From: WQUF01 sp031549885
Lineage (GTDB): Bacteria > Bacillota > Clostridia > Clostridiales > Clostridiaceae
Assembly (NCBI GenBank): GCA_031549885.1
Contig: JAVBPD010000032.1
Span: 17,260-81,259 of the forward strand
DNA: 64,000 nt
Reading direction: 5' to 3'
Shown in pieces: positions 32,653 to 42,663 of this stretch. The number at the start of each line of letters is the position of its first letter. Position 1 is the stretch's first letter. Below the pieces are notes generated by a model, which searched no databases, was not told the DNA's origin, and was given only the letters and a program-made list of their open reading frames with translations. The position numbers and the translations under genes are program-made.

Positions 32653-33327
32653 ATGTTCATAGTTATAATAAGAACTCTTACATTATACTTTGTTGTAATA
32701 TTTATTATGAGAATAATGGGCAAAAGGCAAATAGGTCAATTTGAGCCATATGAACTGGCTATTACACTTATGATATCTGAGATTGCTACTCTTCCTATGC
32801 AAGATACCAGAATTCCAATATTGCATGGTATTGTTCCAATAATAACTTTAGGTTTTCTTCAAACTATGCTTGCAATAATTCAATTGAAATTTAAATTTAT
32901 AAGACATGTTTTAAATGGAAAGCCAAGCATTGTAATTAGAGATGGGGAAATAGATATTAAGGAATTAAGGAATTTAAGGTTTAACATAAACGATCTTATG
33001 GAAGAAATAAGGTTAATGGGATACTTAAATGTAGAAGACATACAAATAGCAATTTTAGAAACAAGTGGTCAGCTCTCTGTTTTTCCAAAAGCATCAAAAG
33101 GGTCAGTAGAAAGAGAAGATTTAAATATAAAAAAACGTGATGAAAACATACCAATAACATTAATTATGGACAGAGAGATTTGTTATGAAAACCTTAAATT
33201 ATTAAACAAAGATGAAAATTGGCTGCTTAACAAATTAAGCGAAAGAAATATAAACACACCTAAAGAAGTTTTTTTAGCTATAATAAATTCATCTGGAAAC
33301 CTTTATATACAAATGATTAAAAAATAG
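32653..33327 (+). CDS. YetF/DUF421 family membrane protein
   Basis: I take the ATG at 32653 (224 residues) because TTGGGTGAT upstream is the ribosome binding site. Three N-terminal membrane helices (about 1-80) include the family motif MRIMGKRQIGQFEPYELAI. A soluble alpha/beta domain follows (about 90-220) with NLRFNINDLMEEIRLMGY. The family has no firmly known activity, though YetF-type proteins are linked to spore and wall stress in Bacillus. It overlaps the transcription unit of the DUF4363 gene, 3 bases apart. Confidence 0.9.
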   Translation: MFIVIIRTLTLYFVVIFIMRIMGKRQIGQFEPYELAITLMISEIATLPMQDTRIPILHGIVPIITLGFLQTMLAIIQLKFKFIRHVLNGKPSIVIRDGEIDIKELRNLRFNINDLMEEIRLMGYLNVEDIQIAILETSGQLSVFPKASKGSVEREDLNIKKRDENIPITLIMDREICYENLKLLNKDENWLLNKLSERNINTPKEVFLAIINSSGNLYIQMIKK

Positions 33328-33330
33328 GGG

Positions 33331-33720
33331 ATGATTTATATAAAGAACACTGTAATTATCACTTTTATATTCTTCATTATGTTATTTTTTGTATATTCCT
33401 GGGAAAACAGCATAAATAATTTATTAAAAGATATTGAAAATAGAGCAGATAAAATTGAAGTTCAAATAAATAATTTTGAATATAATGAAGCTGCTTTAGA
33501 ATCAAACAATTTATATGATTTTTGGAAGAGTAAAGTAGTTTATATCGATATGATTTTAAACCATTCAGAAACCAATGCCTTAACAGAAGAAATTCTTAAA
33601 CTTACTCAATATACAAAACAAAAAGCAGATGCTGATGGTCTTGCTTCAGTGCATTATATTAAATGTTTATTAAATAGAATAATTAACCAGCAATCAATAA
33701 ATGCAGAGAATATTTTATAA
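33331..33720 (+). CDS. DUF4363 family protein
   Basis: The 129-residue protein has one N-terminal membrane helix (about 5-22) and an extracytoplasmic helical domain with the WKSKVVYIDMILNHSETNAL segment. DUF4363 genes regularly follow DUF421 genes in clostridia, as here, which suggests a joint function. No catalytic motif is visible. Confidence 0.85.
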   Translation: MIYIKNTVIITFIFFIMLFFVYSWENSINNLLKDIENRADKIEVQINNFEYNEAALESNNLYDFWKSKVVYIDMILNHSETNALTEEILKLTQYTKQKADADGLASVHYIKCLLNRIINQQSINAENIL

Positions 33721-33804
33721 TATGGAAAAGAAAAAGATCATACTGTATAATATATAAGGTAAAATATTAAATTTACTTATATAAATAATTTGGGGGAAAG
33801 TTTA

Positions 33805-34728
33805 ATGTTCTTTAATAAAAATACTTTACTTATAACTGTAATTTTATTAATAGCCTTTATTTTCATATCATGCAATAATGATGCTGTAAATAAAAATTAC
33901 TTAGACGCTAAACAATATTATATTTCAAATGATTATAAAAGTGCATTAAAAAGCATTGATGAAGCCATAAATGAAAATAAAAAGCAAGATGCATTTTATT
34001 TACTAAAGGCAAATATTTTATATGAAAGTTCAGCATCTGCTGATGAAGTGATTGCACAATGTGATAAGGCAATAGAAATAAATAAAGAAAACATTGAAGC
34101 AAAGATTTTAAAAGCTGACTGTTTAGCAGAAAAAAAAGATGATAGTTACAAAACAATAATGGATGAAATAACATCCAAATCATATAAAGATGCTGATACT
34201 TTAGTTAAAATAGGCCATGTTTATAACACAGCAAACAATTACACACAGGCATTAAAATATTACACTGATGCTTTAAAGATTGAAGAAGATGCAAATATTA
34301 AATTTTACATGGTACAATGCTATATAGATCTTCAAGACTACGATAAAGCTATTAAACTTTCAGATGAAATACTTAAAGATCAGCCAAATGATATTGATAC
34401 TATAGATAAAAAAATTTTCGCCTTAAATGAACAAGGGAAATATCAAGATGCTATAGATCTTGCAAACAAATCCTTAGAAATTGACAATACTAACCAATTA
34501 GCCTATTATGAATTATATTATTCGTACTTTTGTTTAGGTGATTATAATACATCTTTAGAAAATATAAATAAGTATGTAGATTTAAATCCAGATAATCCAG
34601 ATGTCTATTTATATAGGGCAAAAGTTAAAAAAATGCTAAATGATGATGCTGGCGTGGATCAAGATATGCAAACATATATTGATAAAGGTGGAGATAAGGA
34701 AAAAGGCGATGATTTTTTAAATGATTAG
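33805..34728 (+). CDS. Tetratricopeptide-repeat lipoprotein
   Basis: The start is the ATG at 33805, after GGGGGAAAG, giving 307 residues. A signal peptide ends in the lipobox FISC (Cys near 24). At least six TPR units of about 34 residues follow, for example DAKQYYISNDYKSALKSIDEA, KIGHVYNTANNYTQALKYYT and YYSYFCLGDYNTSLENINKY. It is a membrane-tethered protein-interaction scaffold. Partners are unknown. It lies 16 bases upstream of hemW. Confidence 0.88.
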   Translation: MFFNKNTLLITVILLIAFIFISCNNDAVNKNYLDAKQYYISNDYKSALKSIDEAINENKKQDAFYLLKANILYESSASADEVIAQCDKAIEINKENIEAKILKADCLAEKKDDSYKTIMDEITSKSYKDADTLVKIGHVYNTANNYTQALKYYTDALKIEEDANIKFYMVQCYIDLQDYDKAIKLSDEILKDQPNDIDTIDKKIFALNEQGKYQDAIDLANKSLEIDNTNQLAYYELYYSYFCLGDYNTSLENINKYVDLNPDNPDVYLYRAKVKKMLNDDAGVDQDMQTYIDKGGDKEKGDDFLND

Positions 34729-34744
34729 CTTTTAGGAGAACGAC

Positions 34745-35866
34745 ATGGATGAATTAGGATTATATGTTCACATACCATTTTGCATGAGCAAATGTTTTTA
34801 TTGCGACTTTCCATCTTTTTCAAAAAAAGATGGAATGATGCATGATTATGTTGCTGCGCTTATAAAAGAAGGAAAAAAATATAAAGATTATAATTTTAAT
34901 ACTGTTTTTATTGGAGGGGGAACTCCTTCTTATTTATCGGAAAACTCCCTTAAAGAATTATCTAATCTTTTTAAAATTATAAATTTAACTGACCATGTGG
35001 AATTTACCATGGAAGTCAATCCTGGCACTTTAAACGAAGAAAAGATGAAGATAATAAAGGAAATGGGAATTAATAGAATAAGTTTTGGATTGCAATCATC
35101 TAATGATGCAACTTTAAAGAAGCTTGGAAGAATTCACAGCTTTGATGATTTTAAAAGAAGCTTTGAAATAGCTAGAAAGCATGATATAAAAAATATAAAT
35201 GTAGACCTAATATATGGGATCCCTGGGGATAGCATAGAAATTTCTATTAAAAGCATAAATGATATTGTTGAATTTTGTCCTGAGCATATTTCAGCCTATA
35301 ATTTAATACTAGAAGAAAATACAGTTTTTATGGATTTAGTTAATGAAGGTAAGCTTTTATTAAAAGATGAGGATATAGAAATAAAGGAACAAGAAAAAAT
35401 ATATGAAGCTCTTAATAATAGCAATTATATTAGATATGAAATATCTAACTTTTCAAAAGAGAATTGTAGATGCAAACACAATTTAAAATACTGGAATTTA
35501 GAAGAATATATAGGAATTGGAAGCTCCAGCCATTCTTATGTTAATGGAAATAGATTTAACAATGTAGCTTCTATTGAAGAATATATAAATAAAATTAATA
35601 AAGAAGGTTCTGCTATAGAAAACCTTCATTTTAATTCACTAAAAGAAAATATAGAAGAGTTTATGATACTTGGCCTTAGAAAAATTGAAGGCATTAATTT
35701 ACATGACTTTGAAAATAAATTTAACAAAAGTTTTTTTGAAATATATGAAAAAGTTTTTTTAAATTGGGAAAAGAAAAAGCTTATTGTGCAAGATAAAGAA
35801 AGAATAAAACTTACAAAAGAAGGACTAGATTTATCTAACATTGTATTAAAAGATTTTTTGTTTTAA
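34745..35866 (+). CDS. hemW: Radical SAM heme chaperone HemW
   Basis: The 373 residues align with HemW (formerly annotated as oxygen-independent coproporphyrinogen III oxidase). The Fe-S motif C-x3-C-x2-C is in CMSKCFYCDF (Cys18, 22, 25), followed by FIGGGTPSYL and EFTMEVNPGTL. It lacks the extra N-terminal Cys of HemN, so heme chaperoning is likelier than porphyrin synthesis. hemW upstream of hrcA is the usual Firmicute order, although lepA is not present before it here. Confidence 0.93.
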   Translation: MDELGLYVHIPFCMSKCFYCDFPSFSKKDGMMHDYVAALIKEGKKYKDYNFNTVFIGGGTPSYLSENSLKELSNLFKIINLTDHVEFTMEVNPGTLNEEKMKIIKEMGINRISFGLQSSNDATLKKLGRIHSFDDFKRSFEIARKHDIKNINVDLIYGIPGDSIEISIKSINDIVEFCPEHISAYNLILEENTVFMDLVNEGKLLLKDEDIEIKEQEKIYEALNNSNYIRYEISNFSKENCRCKHNLKYWNLEEYIGIGSSSHSYVNGNRFNNVASIEEYINKINKEGSAIENLHFNSLKENIEEFMILGLRKIEGINLHDFENKFNKSFFEIYEKVFLNWEKKKLIVQDKERIKLTKEGLDLSNIVLKDFLF

Positions 35867-35974
35867 AAAACCTTATTATTTTAAGAAAATAGCAGTAATT
35901 AAGAGATAATTTATAATAAACTCATAATATTATTACTTAACATAAAATTTAAAAGAATTTAAGAAAAATAATTA

Positions 35975-36003
35975 TTGACAAATTTATATGTCAGTGATAT
36001 TTT
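35975..36003 (+). promoter_or_regulatory. Promoter of the hrcA-grpE-dnaK-dnaJ operon
   Basis: TTGACA, a 17-base spacer and TATTTT, with the predicted start just before the CIRCE operator. Confidence 0.8.
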
Positions 36004-36015
36004 TATATCATAGTG

Positions 36016-36042
36016 TTAGCACTCATAACAATAGAGTGCTAA
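36016..36042. promoter_or_regulatory. CIRCE element (HrcA operator)
   Basis: This is a perfect TTAGCACTC-N9-GAGTGCTAA inverted repeat between promoter and hrcA start. HrcA binds it and is titrated under heat shock. Confidence 0.99.
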
Positions 36043-36059
36043 TAATGAGGTGAATTTAA

Positions 36060-37073
36060 GTGGATCAAAGAAAAAAGAAAATACTACAGGCATTGGTAAA
36101 TTCATATATTGAGTCAGCCGAACCAGTTGGATCTAGAACCATTGCAAAAAAGTATGACCTGGGCTTAAGTTCAGCTACCATAAGAAATGAACTTGCTGAT
36201 TTAGAAGACATGGGATATATAGAGCAAATACATACTTCCTCAGGAAGAAAACCTTCATCTCTTGGATATAGAATGTATGTAAATGAACTTATTACCCTTG
36301 AGGATCTATCTGAAGAAGAAAAAGAGTTCATTAGAAATAATTTTTTAAATGAGGCAATAAGTGAAGTGGAATCAATTTTAAAAACATCAGCTAACATATT
36401 GTCGCAGTTAACTAATATGACAGCTATTATAAAAGCACCTGTCATACCAAAAGGTAAGGTTAAATTAATTCAAGTGCTAGGTATAGAAGATGGGAAAATC
36501 TTAGTAGTTTGTGTAACAGACATGGGTATTGTAAAAAACAAAATATTAAGTTTAGATAGACATCTTAATATAATAGATCTCCAAAATATCAATAAAATAT
36601 TAAATATATATCTAAAAGATATTGAAATATCAAATATTGATAATAATCTAATATCCTTTATGAAATTTCATATGGAAGATAAACAAGAACTTTTAACTCC
36701 TATATTAAATGTGATTATGGACACACTAAGCGAAAATGAAAGCGTGAATATGTTTGTTGAAGGAGTTACAAATATACTTAATTATCCAGAATATAGCGAT
36801 ATAGAAAGAGCTAAGAAGTATCTACAGCTTATAAATGAAAAAAAAGCTATAAGTTCCATGATAAGCAACGATGATTTAAATATTAAAATTGGCGATGAAA
36901 ATGAAATAACAGATGCTAAAGAATTATCTGTAATAAGTTCAAAATATTCAATTAATGGAGTTTCAGGGAATATAGGATTAATTGGACCAACAAGAATTAA
37001 CTATGGTAAAGTAATAAGTGTTTTAAAAGTTATTACAAGTGAACTTATAGAAATGTTAAAAACTTTAAAATAG
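36060..37073 (+). CDS. hrcA: Heat-inducible transcription repressor HrcA
   Basis: The 337-residue CIRCE-binding repressor starts at a GTG 17 bases after the operator, preceded by TGAGGTGA. The N-terminal winged helix includes VGSRTIAKKYDLGLSSATIRNEL (about 22-44) and LEDMGYIEQIHTSSGRKPS. The C-terminal domain has the typical IGPTRINYGKVISVL ending. It acts with GroEL as the folding-state sensor in known systems. Confidence 0.98.
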   Translation: MDQRKKKILQALVNSYIESAEPVGSRTIAKKYDLGLSSATIRNELADLEDMGYIEQIHTSSGRKPSSLGYRMYVNELITLEDLSEEEKEFIRNNFLNEAISEVESILKTSANILSQLTNMTAIIKAPVIPKGKVKLIQVLGIEDGKILVVCVTDMGIVKNKILSLDRHLNIIDLQNINKILNIYLKDIEISNIDNNLISFMKFHMEDKQELLTPILNVIMDTLSENESVNMFVEGVTNILNYPEYSDIERAKKYLQLINEKKAISSMISNDDLNIKIGDENEITDAKELSVISSKYSINGVSGNIGLIGPTRINYGKVISVLKVITSELIEMLKTLK

Positions 37074-37089
37074 TTTACAGGAGGAAAGG

Positions 37090-37692
37090 ATGAACAAAAA
37101 ATCAAAAAATCCAAATAGTACAAAACATGATGATTTAGGCATAAAAGAAGAAGAATCAAAAAACTGCGAAGAAATTGATGATGAATCAAAAGATTTAAAT
37201 TCTAAAGAAGATAAAACATCATGTGACGAAAGAGGAGAAGAAATAGATAAGTATAAACAAGATATAGATAAATATGAAAAGGAAATAGAAGTTTTAAAAG
37301 ATAGGCTTTTTAGAACTATAGCAGAGTATGATAATTTTAGAAAAAGATCGCAAAAAGAAAAAGAAAATATTTATACAGATGTATGTGAAGATGTTTTAAA
37401 ATTATTGTTACCTGTTTTTGATAATTTGGAAAGGGCTAATAGTGTAAGCGATGGTTTTGATGAGTTAAAAAAAGGCATTGAATTAACTGTTAAACAATTT
37501 AAAGAAGCGTTGAAAAAATTAAATGTGGAAGAAATTGATACAAATTCCAAATTTGATCCTTATTTGCATGAAGCAGTTATGCATTGTGAAGATGGTAATT
37601 ATGGAGAAAAAGAAATAATAGAAGTCTTTATGAAAGGTTATAAAAGAGGAGATAAAATACTAAGACATAGCATGGTTAAAGTTGCAAATTAA
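37090..37692 (+). CDS. grpE: Nucleotide exchange factor GrpE
   Basis: GrpE drives ADP release from DnaK. Of 200 residues, the first 55 are a charged, disordered tail (Glu/Asp/Lys rich), then a long coiled coil (about 55-105, ending AEYDNFRKRSQKEKENIY) and the C-terminal beta wing (DPYLHEAVMHCED ... GYKRGDKILRHSMVKVAN). It starts after ACAGGAGGAAAGG and lies 16 bases behind hrcA. Confidence 0.97.
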   Translation: MNKKSKNPNSTKHDDLGIKEEESKNCEEIDDESKDLNSKEDKTSCDERGEEIDKYKQDIDKYEKEIEVLKDRLFRTIAEYDNFRKRSQKEKENIYTDVCEDVLKLLLPVFDNLERANSVSDGFDELKKGIELTVKQFKEALKKLNVEEIDTNSKFDPYLHEAVMHCEDGNYGEKEIIEVFMKGYKRGDKILRHSMVKVAN

Positions 37693-37711
37693 AAATTAGG
37701 AGGAAAATAAA

Positions 37712-39541
37712 ATGGCTAAAGTAATTGGTATTGATTTAGGTACAACAAATTCATGTGTTGCAGTTATGGAAGGTGGAGATCCTGTAGTTATTGCAAATTC
37801 TGAAGGATCAAGAACTACACCATCAGTGGTTTCATTTCAAGCAAATGGAGAAAGATTAGTTGGGCAAGTTGCAAAAAGGCAAGCGATAACCAATCCAGAT
37901 AGAACTATAATGTCTATTAAAAGGCAAATGGGAACAAATCATAAAGTAAATATAAATGGAAAAGATTATACACCACAAGAAATTTCAGCTATGATATTAC
38001 AAAAGATTAAAGCAGATGCAGAAAGCTATTTAGGAGAAAAGATTACTCAAGCTGTTATAACTGTACCAGCTTATTTTAATGACTCTCAAAGGCAAGCTAC
38101 AAAAGATGCAGGTAAAATTGCAGGCCTTGAAGTATTGAGAATTATAAATGAACCTACTGCTGCATCACTTGCTTATGGCTTAGATAAAATGGATACAAAT
38201 CAAAAGATTTTTGTTTATGACCTTGGCGGAGGTACATTTGATGTATCTATCTTAGAGTTAGGTGATGGAGTATTTGAAGTTAAAGCTACAAATGGTAATA
38301 CAAAACTTGGTGGAGATGACTTTGATGATAGAGTAATAAACTACATTGCATCAGAATTTCAAAAGGGAAGCGGAATAGATCTTAAAAAAGATAAAATGGC
38401 TCTTCAAAGGCTTAAGGAAGCAGCTGAAAAGGCAAAAATTGAATTATCATCATCAATGCAAACAAGTATCAATTTACCATTTATAACAGCTGACTCAACT
38501 GGAGCAAAACATATTGATATGACCCTATCTAGATCAAAGTTTAACGAATTAACTCATGATTTAGTTGATTCAACTATTGAGCCTATGAGAAAAGCTTTAA
38601 ACGATGCAGGACTTTCTGTAAAAGATATTGATAAAGTTTTATTAGTAGGAGGATCTACTAGGATTCCTGCTGTTCAAGAAGCAGTTAAAAACTTTACAGG
38701 TAAAGATCCATCAAAGGGTGTAAATCCAGATGAATGCGTAGCAGTTGGAGCAGCTATTCAAGCAGGAGTGTTAACTGGAGATGTTAAAGATGTTCTTCTT
38801 TTAGACGTTACACCATTAACATTAGGTATAGAAACATTAGGAGGAGTATCTACTGCGCTTATTGAAAGGAATACCACTATTCCAACTAGAAAAAGCCAAG
38901 TATTCTCAACAGCTGCTGATGGCCAAACAAGCGTTGAAATACACGTAGTTCAAGGTGAAAGGCAAATGGTTCAAGATAATAAAACACTTGGAAGGTTTAC
39001 ATTGTCAGGCATAGCACCTGCTCCAAGAGGAATTCCACAAATAGAAGTTACATTTGATATAGATGCAAATGGTATAGTAAATGTTACTGCAAAAGATAAA
39101 GGAACAGGAAAAGAAGCAAATATAACTATTACAGCTACTACAAACCTTTCAGAATCAGAAATTGAAAAAGCAGTAAAAGATGCTGAGAAATTTGCAGAAC
39201 AAGATAAGAAGAAAAAAGAAGAGGTTGAAGTTAAAAATAATGCAGACCAGATGATATATCAAAGTGAAAAGGCATTAAAAGACCTTGGAGATAAAGTTTC
39301 ACAAGATGAAAAGGCTAAAGTTGAGGATAAGATAAACTCTTTAAAGGCTATTAAAGATGGCAGCAATATTGAAGCAATTAAACAAGCTACAGAGGATTTA
39401 ACTAAAGAGTTTTATGAAATATCTTCAAAATTATATCAAAATCAAGCAGGCGGGGAGCAAGCTAGCGCAGAAACTGAGAGCACACAAACCTCTCAAGATG
39501 ACAATGTAGTTGATGCTGATTATAAAGTAGATGATAATTAA
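37712..39541 (+). CDS. dnaK: Molecular chaperone DnaK (Hsp70)
   Basis: The 609 residues contain the ATPase domain (IGIDLGTTNSCVAV at 4-17, VYDLGGGTFDVSIL and VLLVGGSTRIPAVQ), linker DVLLLDVTPLTLGIETLGG, substrate-binding domain and helical lid, ending in the Gln/Ser/Asp-rich tail NVVDADYKVDDN. It is of the usual Gram-positive form with the shortened ATPase loop. It works with DnaJ and GrpE, encoded on either side. Confidence 0.99.
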   Translation: MAKVIGIDLGTTNSCVAVMEGGDPVVIANSEGSRTTPSVVSFQANGERLVGQVAKRQAITNPDRTIMSIKRQMGTNHKVNINGKDYTPQEISAMILQKIKADAESYLGEKITQAVITVPAYFNDSQRQATKDAGKIAGLEVLRIINEPTAASLAYGLDKMDTNQKIFVYDLGGGTFDVSILELGDGVFEVKATNGNTKLGGDDFDDRVINYIASEFQKGSGIDLKKDKMALQRLKEAAEKAKIELSSSMQTSINLPFITADSTGAKHIDMTLSRSKFNELTHDLVDSTIEPMRKALNDAGLSVKDIDKVLLVGGSTRIPAVQEAVKNFTGKDPSKGVNPDECVAVGAAIQAGVLTGDVKDVLLLDVTPLTLGIETLGGVSTALIERNTTIPTRKSQVFSTAADGQTSVEIHVVQGERQMVQDNKTLGRFTLSGIAPAPRGIPQIEVTFDIDANGIVNVTAKDKGTGKEANITITATTNLSESEIEKAVKDAEKFAEQDKKKKEEVEVKNNADQMIYQSEKALKDLGDKVSQDEKAKVEDKINSLKAIKDGSNIEAIKQATEDLTKEFYEISSKLYQNQAGGEQASAETESTQTSQDDNVVDADYKVDDN

Positions 39542-39561
39542 AAATTACACTTATAAAGCTT

Positions 39562-39587
39562 GTCAAATTCTAATTTTAGAATTTGAC
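39562..39587 (+). terminator. Intercistronic hairpin between dnaK and dnaJ
   Basis: This is a perfect palindrome: GTCAAATTCTAA (39562-39573), two central T, TTAGAATTTGAC, followed by TACTTTATTT. It may be a partial terminator or RNA-stability element that lowers dnaJ relative to dnaK. Confidence 0.6.
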
Positions 39588-39622
39588 TACTTTATTTAAA
39601 TTAGTTTCAGGTGGTGAATTAT

Positions 39623-40753
39623 TTGGCAAAAAAAGATTATTATGAAGTACTTGGACTTAATAAAAATGCTTCAGATGATGACATAAAAAAAGCATTTAGA
39701 AAATTAGCTCTTAAATATCATCCAGATAAAAATCAAGGAGATAAAGAAGCTGAAGAAAAATTTAAAGAAATAAATGAAGCATATCAAGTTCTTTCAGATC
39801 CACAGAAAAAATCTACTTATGATCAATTTGGTACTGCTGATTTTAATGGACAAGGTTTTAATACTGGTGGATTTAGCGGCTTTGGCGGATTTGATTTTTC
39901 AGATCTTGGTGGATTTGGAGATATGTATGAAGCCATTTTTGGTGGAGGAACTAGAAGAAGAAGGAATGCTCCTCAAAGAGGTTCTGACATTGAAATGACT
40001 ATTAGCCTAAAATTTGAAGAAGCAATATTTGGAATAGAAAAAGAAATAGTTGTAAATAGAAAAGAAAATTGCGAAACATGTGGAGGTAAAGGTTCAAGAC
40101 CTGGAAGCACTCCTAAAACTTGTGATAAATGCGGTGGCACTGGTAGAATAAGGATTCAAAGAAATACCCTACTTGGAACTTCAATTGTTGAATCTACTTG
40201 TGATAAGTGCTCTGGAAAGGGAACAATAATTACTGAGCCATGTTCAGATTGTAGGGGAAGTGGAAAGGTCAATAAAAAAAGAAGTATTAAAATAAATATT
40301 CCAGCAGGTGTAGACAATGGAAATATTGTTCCACTAAGAGGTCAAGGAAACCATGGAGAAAATGGAGGACCTCCTGGAGATGTTTATGTTCATATAAATG
40401 TATCAACTCATAAGTATTTTGTAAGGCAAGGAAATGATATTTACTATGAAGCTAAAATAGGGTTCCCTCATGCTATTCTTGGATGTGATATTAAAGTACC
40501 TACTGTTGATGGAGATGTAAAATATAATATACCAGCTGGAACTCAACCAAATACTAAGTTTAGATTAAAAGAAAAGGGAGTACCAAGGATAAATAGCAAA
40601 GGTAGAGGGGATCAAATAGTAACTGTTATTGTTGAGATCCCTAAAACATTAAATGACAAGCAGAAAGTAGCAATTAAAGACTATATAGAAGCTAGTGGTG
40701 AAAAATATGATGAGCATAAAAAAGGTTTTTTTGATAAGTTATTTGGCAATTAA
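39623..40753 (+). CDS. dnaJ: Co-chaperone DnaJ (Hsp40)
   Basis: I start at the TTG at 39623 (AKKDYYEVLGL..., 376 residues), spaced from CAGGTGGTGA and matching the family beginning. A J domain (1-65 with YHPDKN), a Gly/Phe-rich stretch (about 75-110) and a four-repeat zinc domain with CETCGGKG, CDKCGGTG, CDKCSGKG and CSDCRGSG precede the C-terminal client domains. It is a class I DnaJ and is complete. Confidence 0.98.
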   Translation: MAKKDYYEVLGLNKNASDDDIKKAFRKLALKYHPDKNQGDKEAEEKFKEINEAYQVLSDPQKKSTYDQFGTADFNGQGFNTGGFSGFGGFDFSDLGGFGDMYEAIFGGGTRRRRNAPQRGSDIEMTISLKFEEAIFGIEKEIVVNRKENCETCGGKGSRPGSTPKTCDKCGGTGRIRIQRNTLLGTSIVESTCDKCSGKGTIITEPCSDCRGSGKVNKKRSIKINIPAGVDNGNIVPLRGQGNHGENGGPPGDVYVHINVSTHKYFVRQGNDIYYEAKIGFPHAILGCDIKVPTVDGDVKYNIPAGTQPNTKFRLKEKGVPRINSKGRGDQIVTVIVEIPKTLNDKQKVAIKDYIEASGEKYDEHKKGFFDKLFGN

Positions 40754-40766
40754 ATAATTTATTAAT

Positions 40767-40810
40767 AATAAAAGCAGCACTATTGAATTCAATTAGTCGC
40801 TGCTTTTATT
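40767..40810 (+). terminator. Terminator of the dnaK operon
   Basis: AATAAAAGCAGC pairs with GCTGCTTTTATT, with an inner AATTGAATTCAATT palindrome. Confidence 0.85.
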
Positions 40811-40939
40811 CAAATTTATGATAAAATTGCTACAAAAATACAAAAATACGAAAACAATTTAAATTAAATGTTTTTTACAATTGCATAAATTTTTTTATTA
40901 TGATATTATTTCATGGTAAAAACAATAATGAGGTATAAA

Positions 40940-42514
40940 ATGATAAATAATAAATTTAGAGAACTCGAATTAAAAGGATATATTTTAAAAGCAATAGAAT
41001 ATTTAGGTTTTGAAGAACCGTCTCAAATACAAAGTGAAAGTATACCTGTTGGAATACAAGGATTTGATTTAATAGGGCAAGCACAAACTGGAACCGGAAA
41101 AACTATGGCATTTGCATCTATTGTATTAAATAACATGGAAAAAAATCAAGGAGTTAAGACGTTAGTAATAACACCAACTAGGGAACTTGCAATTCAAATT
41201 CAAGAGGAATTTAAGAAGATCGGAAAATATGCTGGTTTTAGATCACTATGTGTCTATGGAGGTCAGCCTATTGATATGCAAATAAGATCATTAAAATATA
41301 ATAATGACATTATAGTAGGTACTCCAGGAAGGATTTTAGATCATATGTCAAGAGGTACTTTAGCTTTTGATGATTTGAAATTTTTAGTCCTTGATGAAGC
41401 AGATGAAATGCTCAATATGGGTTTTATTGAAGATATAAATGAAATAATTAAAAATCTTCCATTAGACAGGCAAACTATGCTTTTTTCAGCTACAATGCCT
41501 AAGGAAATAAGAGATTTGTCTAAAAAATACATGAAAAAAGATAGAAAACATATAGCTATAATAAAAAATTCAGTAACAGTAGATAAAGTTAATCAGTATT
41601 TTTATGAAACAAAGGATAGCCATAGATTTGAAATTTTATGTAGAATATTAGATATCGATGAACCAGAATCAGCTCTTATATTTTGCAAAACAAAAAAAGG
41701 AGTAGATGAATTAATAAGCTCTCTTTTAGACAGAGGATACTCAGCAGATGGAATGCATGGAGATATGACTCAAAGCAAGAGGTTATCAGCCCTTAATAAA
41801 TTTAAAAATAAAGCAATTGATTATTTAGTTGCGACAGATGTGGCAGCACGTGGAATAGATATTCAAGGGATTTCACATGTTATAAATTATGACCTTCCTC
41901 AAGATACTGAATCTTATGTACATAGGATAGGAAGAACGGGAAGAGCCAATAAAACAGGTACTGCCCTTAGTCTTGTTACTCCTAAAGAGTACATGGTATT
42001 AAAAGATATAGAAAAGAATATAAAGAGCAAAATATATAGAAAAGAAGTTCCTACTATTGATGAAATATTTCTTAAAAAAAGTGAGAATGTTTTAACAACA
42101 ATTAAAGAAACCTTAACTGCCAACGATTTTAAAGAATTCATTCCTTTAGCACTTCAACTTGACGAAGATTATAACATGATAGATGTTTCTGCAGCTCTAC
42201 TTAAATTAAATTTCCAAAACGAGCTAAGCTATGATTATAAAGAAAATGATATATCAGGCTCAGAAGAAGTAAGGTTATTTATTTCCATTGGAAGAAATGA
42301 GAAATTAAATATAAAGAAACTTTTAACCTTTATTGAAACTAATTGTGATATTAATACAGATGAAGTTAGAAATATTAAAATATTAGAAAATTTTTCTTTT
42401 ATCACAATTCCAGAGCGATATAAAGAGATCATAATGAAAAAGTGCAGCAATAAAATATTAGATGGAGCAAAGGTTAGAATTCAATTAGCAAGGCCAAAGG
42501 AAAATAAAAATTGA
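40940..42514 (+). CDS. DEAD-box RNA helicase with DbpA-type RNA-binding domain
   Basis: I choose the ATG at 40940, six bases after GAGG, giving 524 residues (MINNKFRELELKGYI). Motifs: Q motif EEPSQIQSESIP, I AQTGTGKT, Ia PTRELAIQ, II LDEADEM, III FSATMP, IV ALIFCKT, V VATDVAARGID and VI YVHRIGRTGRA. The C-terminal 80 residues (RLFISIGRNEKLN ... AKVRIQLARPK) fit the DbpA RNA-binding domain, suggesting ribosome assembly work. It occupies the place where prmA often follows dnaJ. Confidence 0.93.
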   Translation: MINNKFRELELKGYILKAIEYLGFEEPSQIQSESIPVGIQGFDLIGQAQTGTGKTMAFASIVLNNMEKNQGVKTLVITPTRELAIQIQEEFKKIGKYAGFRSLCVYGGQPIDMQIRSLKYNNDIIVGTPGRILDHMSRGTLAFDDLKFLVLDEADEMLNMGFIEDINEIIKNLPLDRQTMLFSATMPKEIRDLSKKYMKKDRKHIAIIKNSVTVDKVNQYFYETKDSHRFEILCRILDIDEPESALIFCKTKKGVDELISSLLDRGYSADGMHGDMTQSKRLSALNKFKNKAIDYLVATDVAARGIDIQGISHVINYDLPQDTESYVHRIGRTGRANKTGTALSLVTPKEYMVLKDIEKNIKSKIYRKEVPTIDEIFLKKSENVLTTIKETLTANDFKEFIPLALQLDEDYNMIDVSAALLKLNFQNELSYDYKENDISGSEEVRLFISIGRNEKLNIKKLLTFIETNCDINTDEVRNIKILENFSFITIPERYKEIIMKKCSNKILDGAKVRIQLARPKENKN

Positions 42515-42663
42515 ATAAATTTTTAATGCTAAGGCTGTTTTTAATGATGATATTAAAAGATCATTATTAAGACGGCCCTATTGTTATATTACTAAATTGT
42601 TAGTAATATTAAGGAAAGCTTTATTGCTAAAGCTATTATAATTTTTTGATTTGGAGGTAAAAA

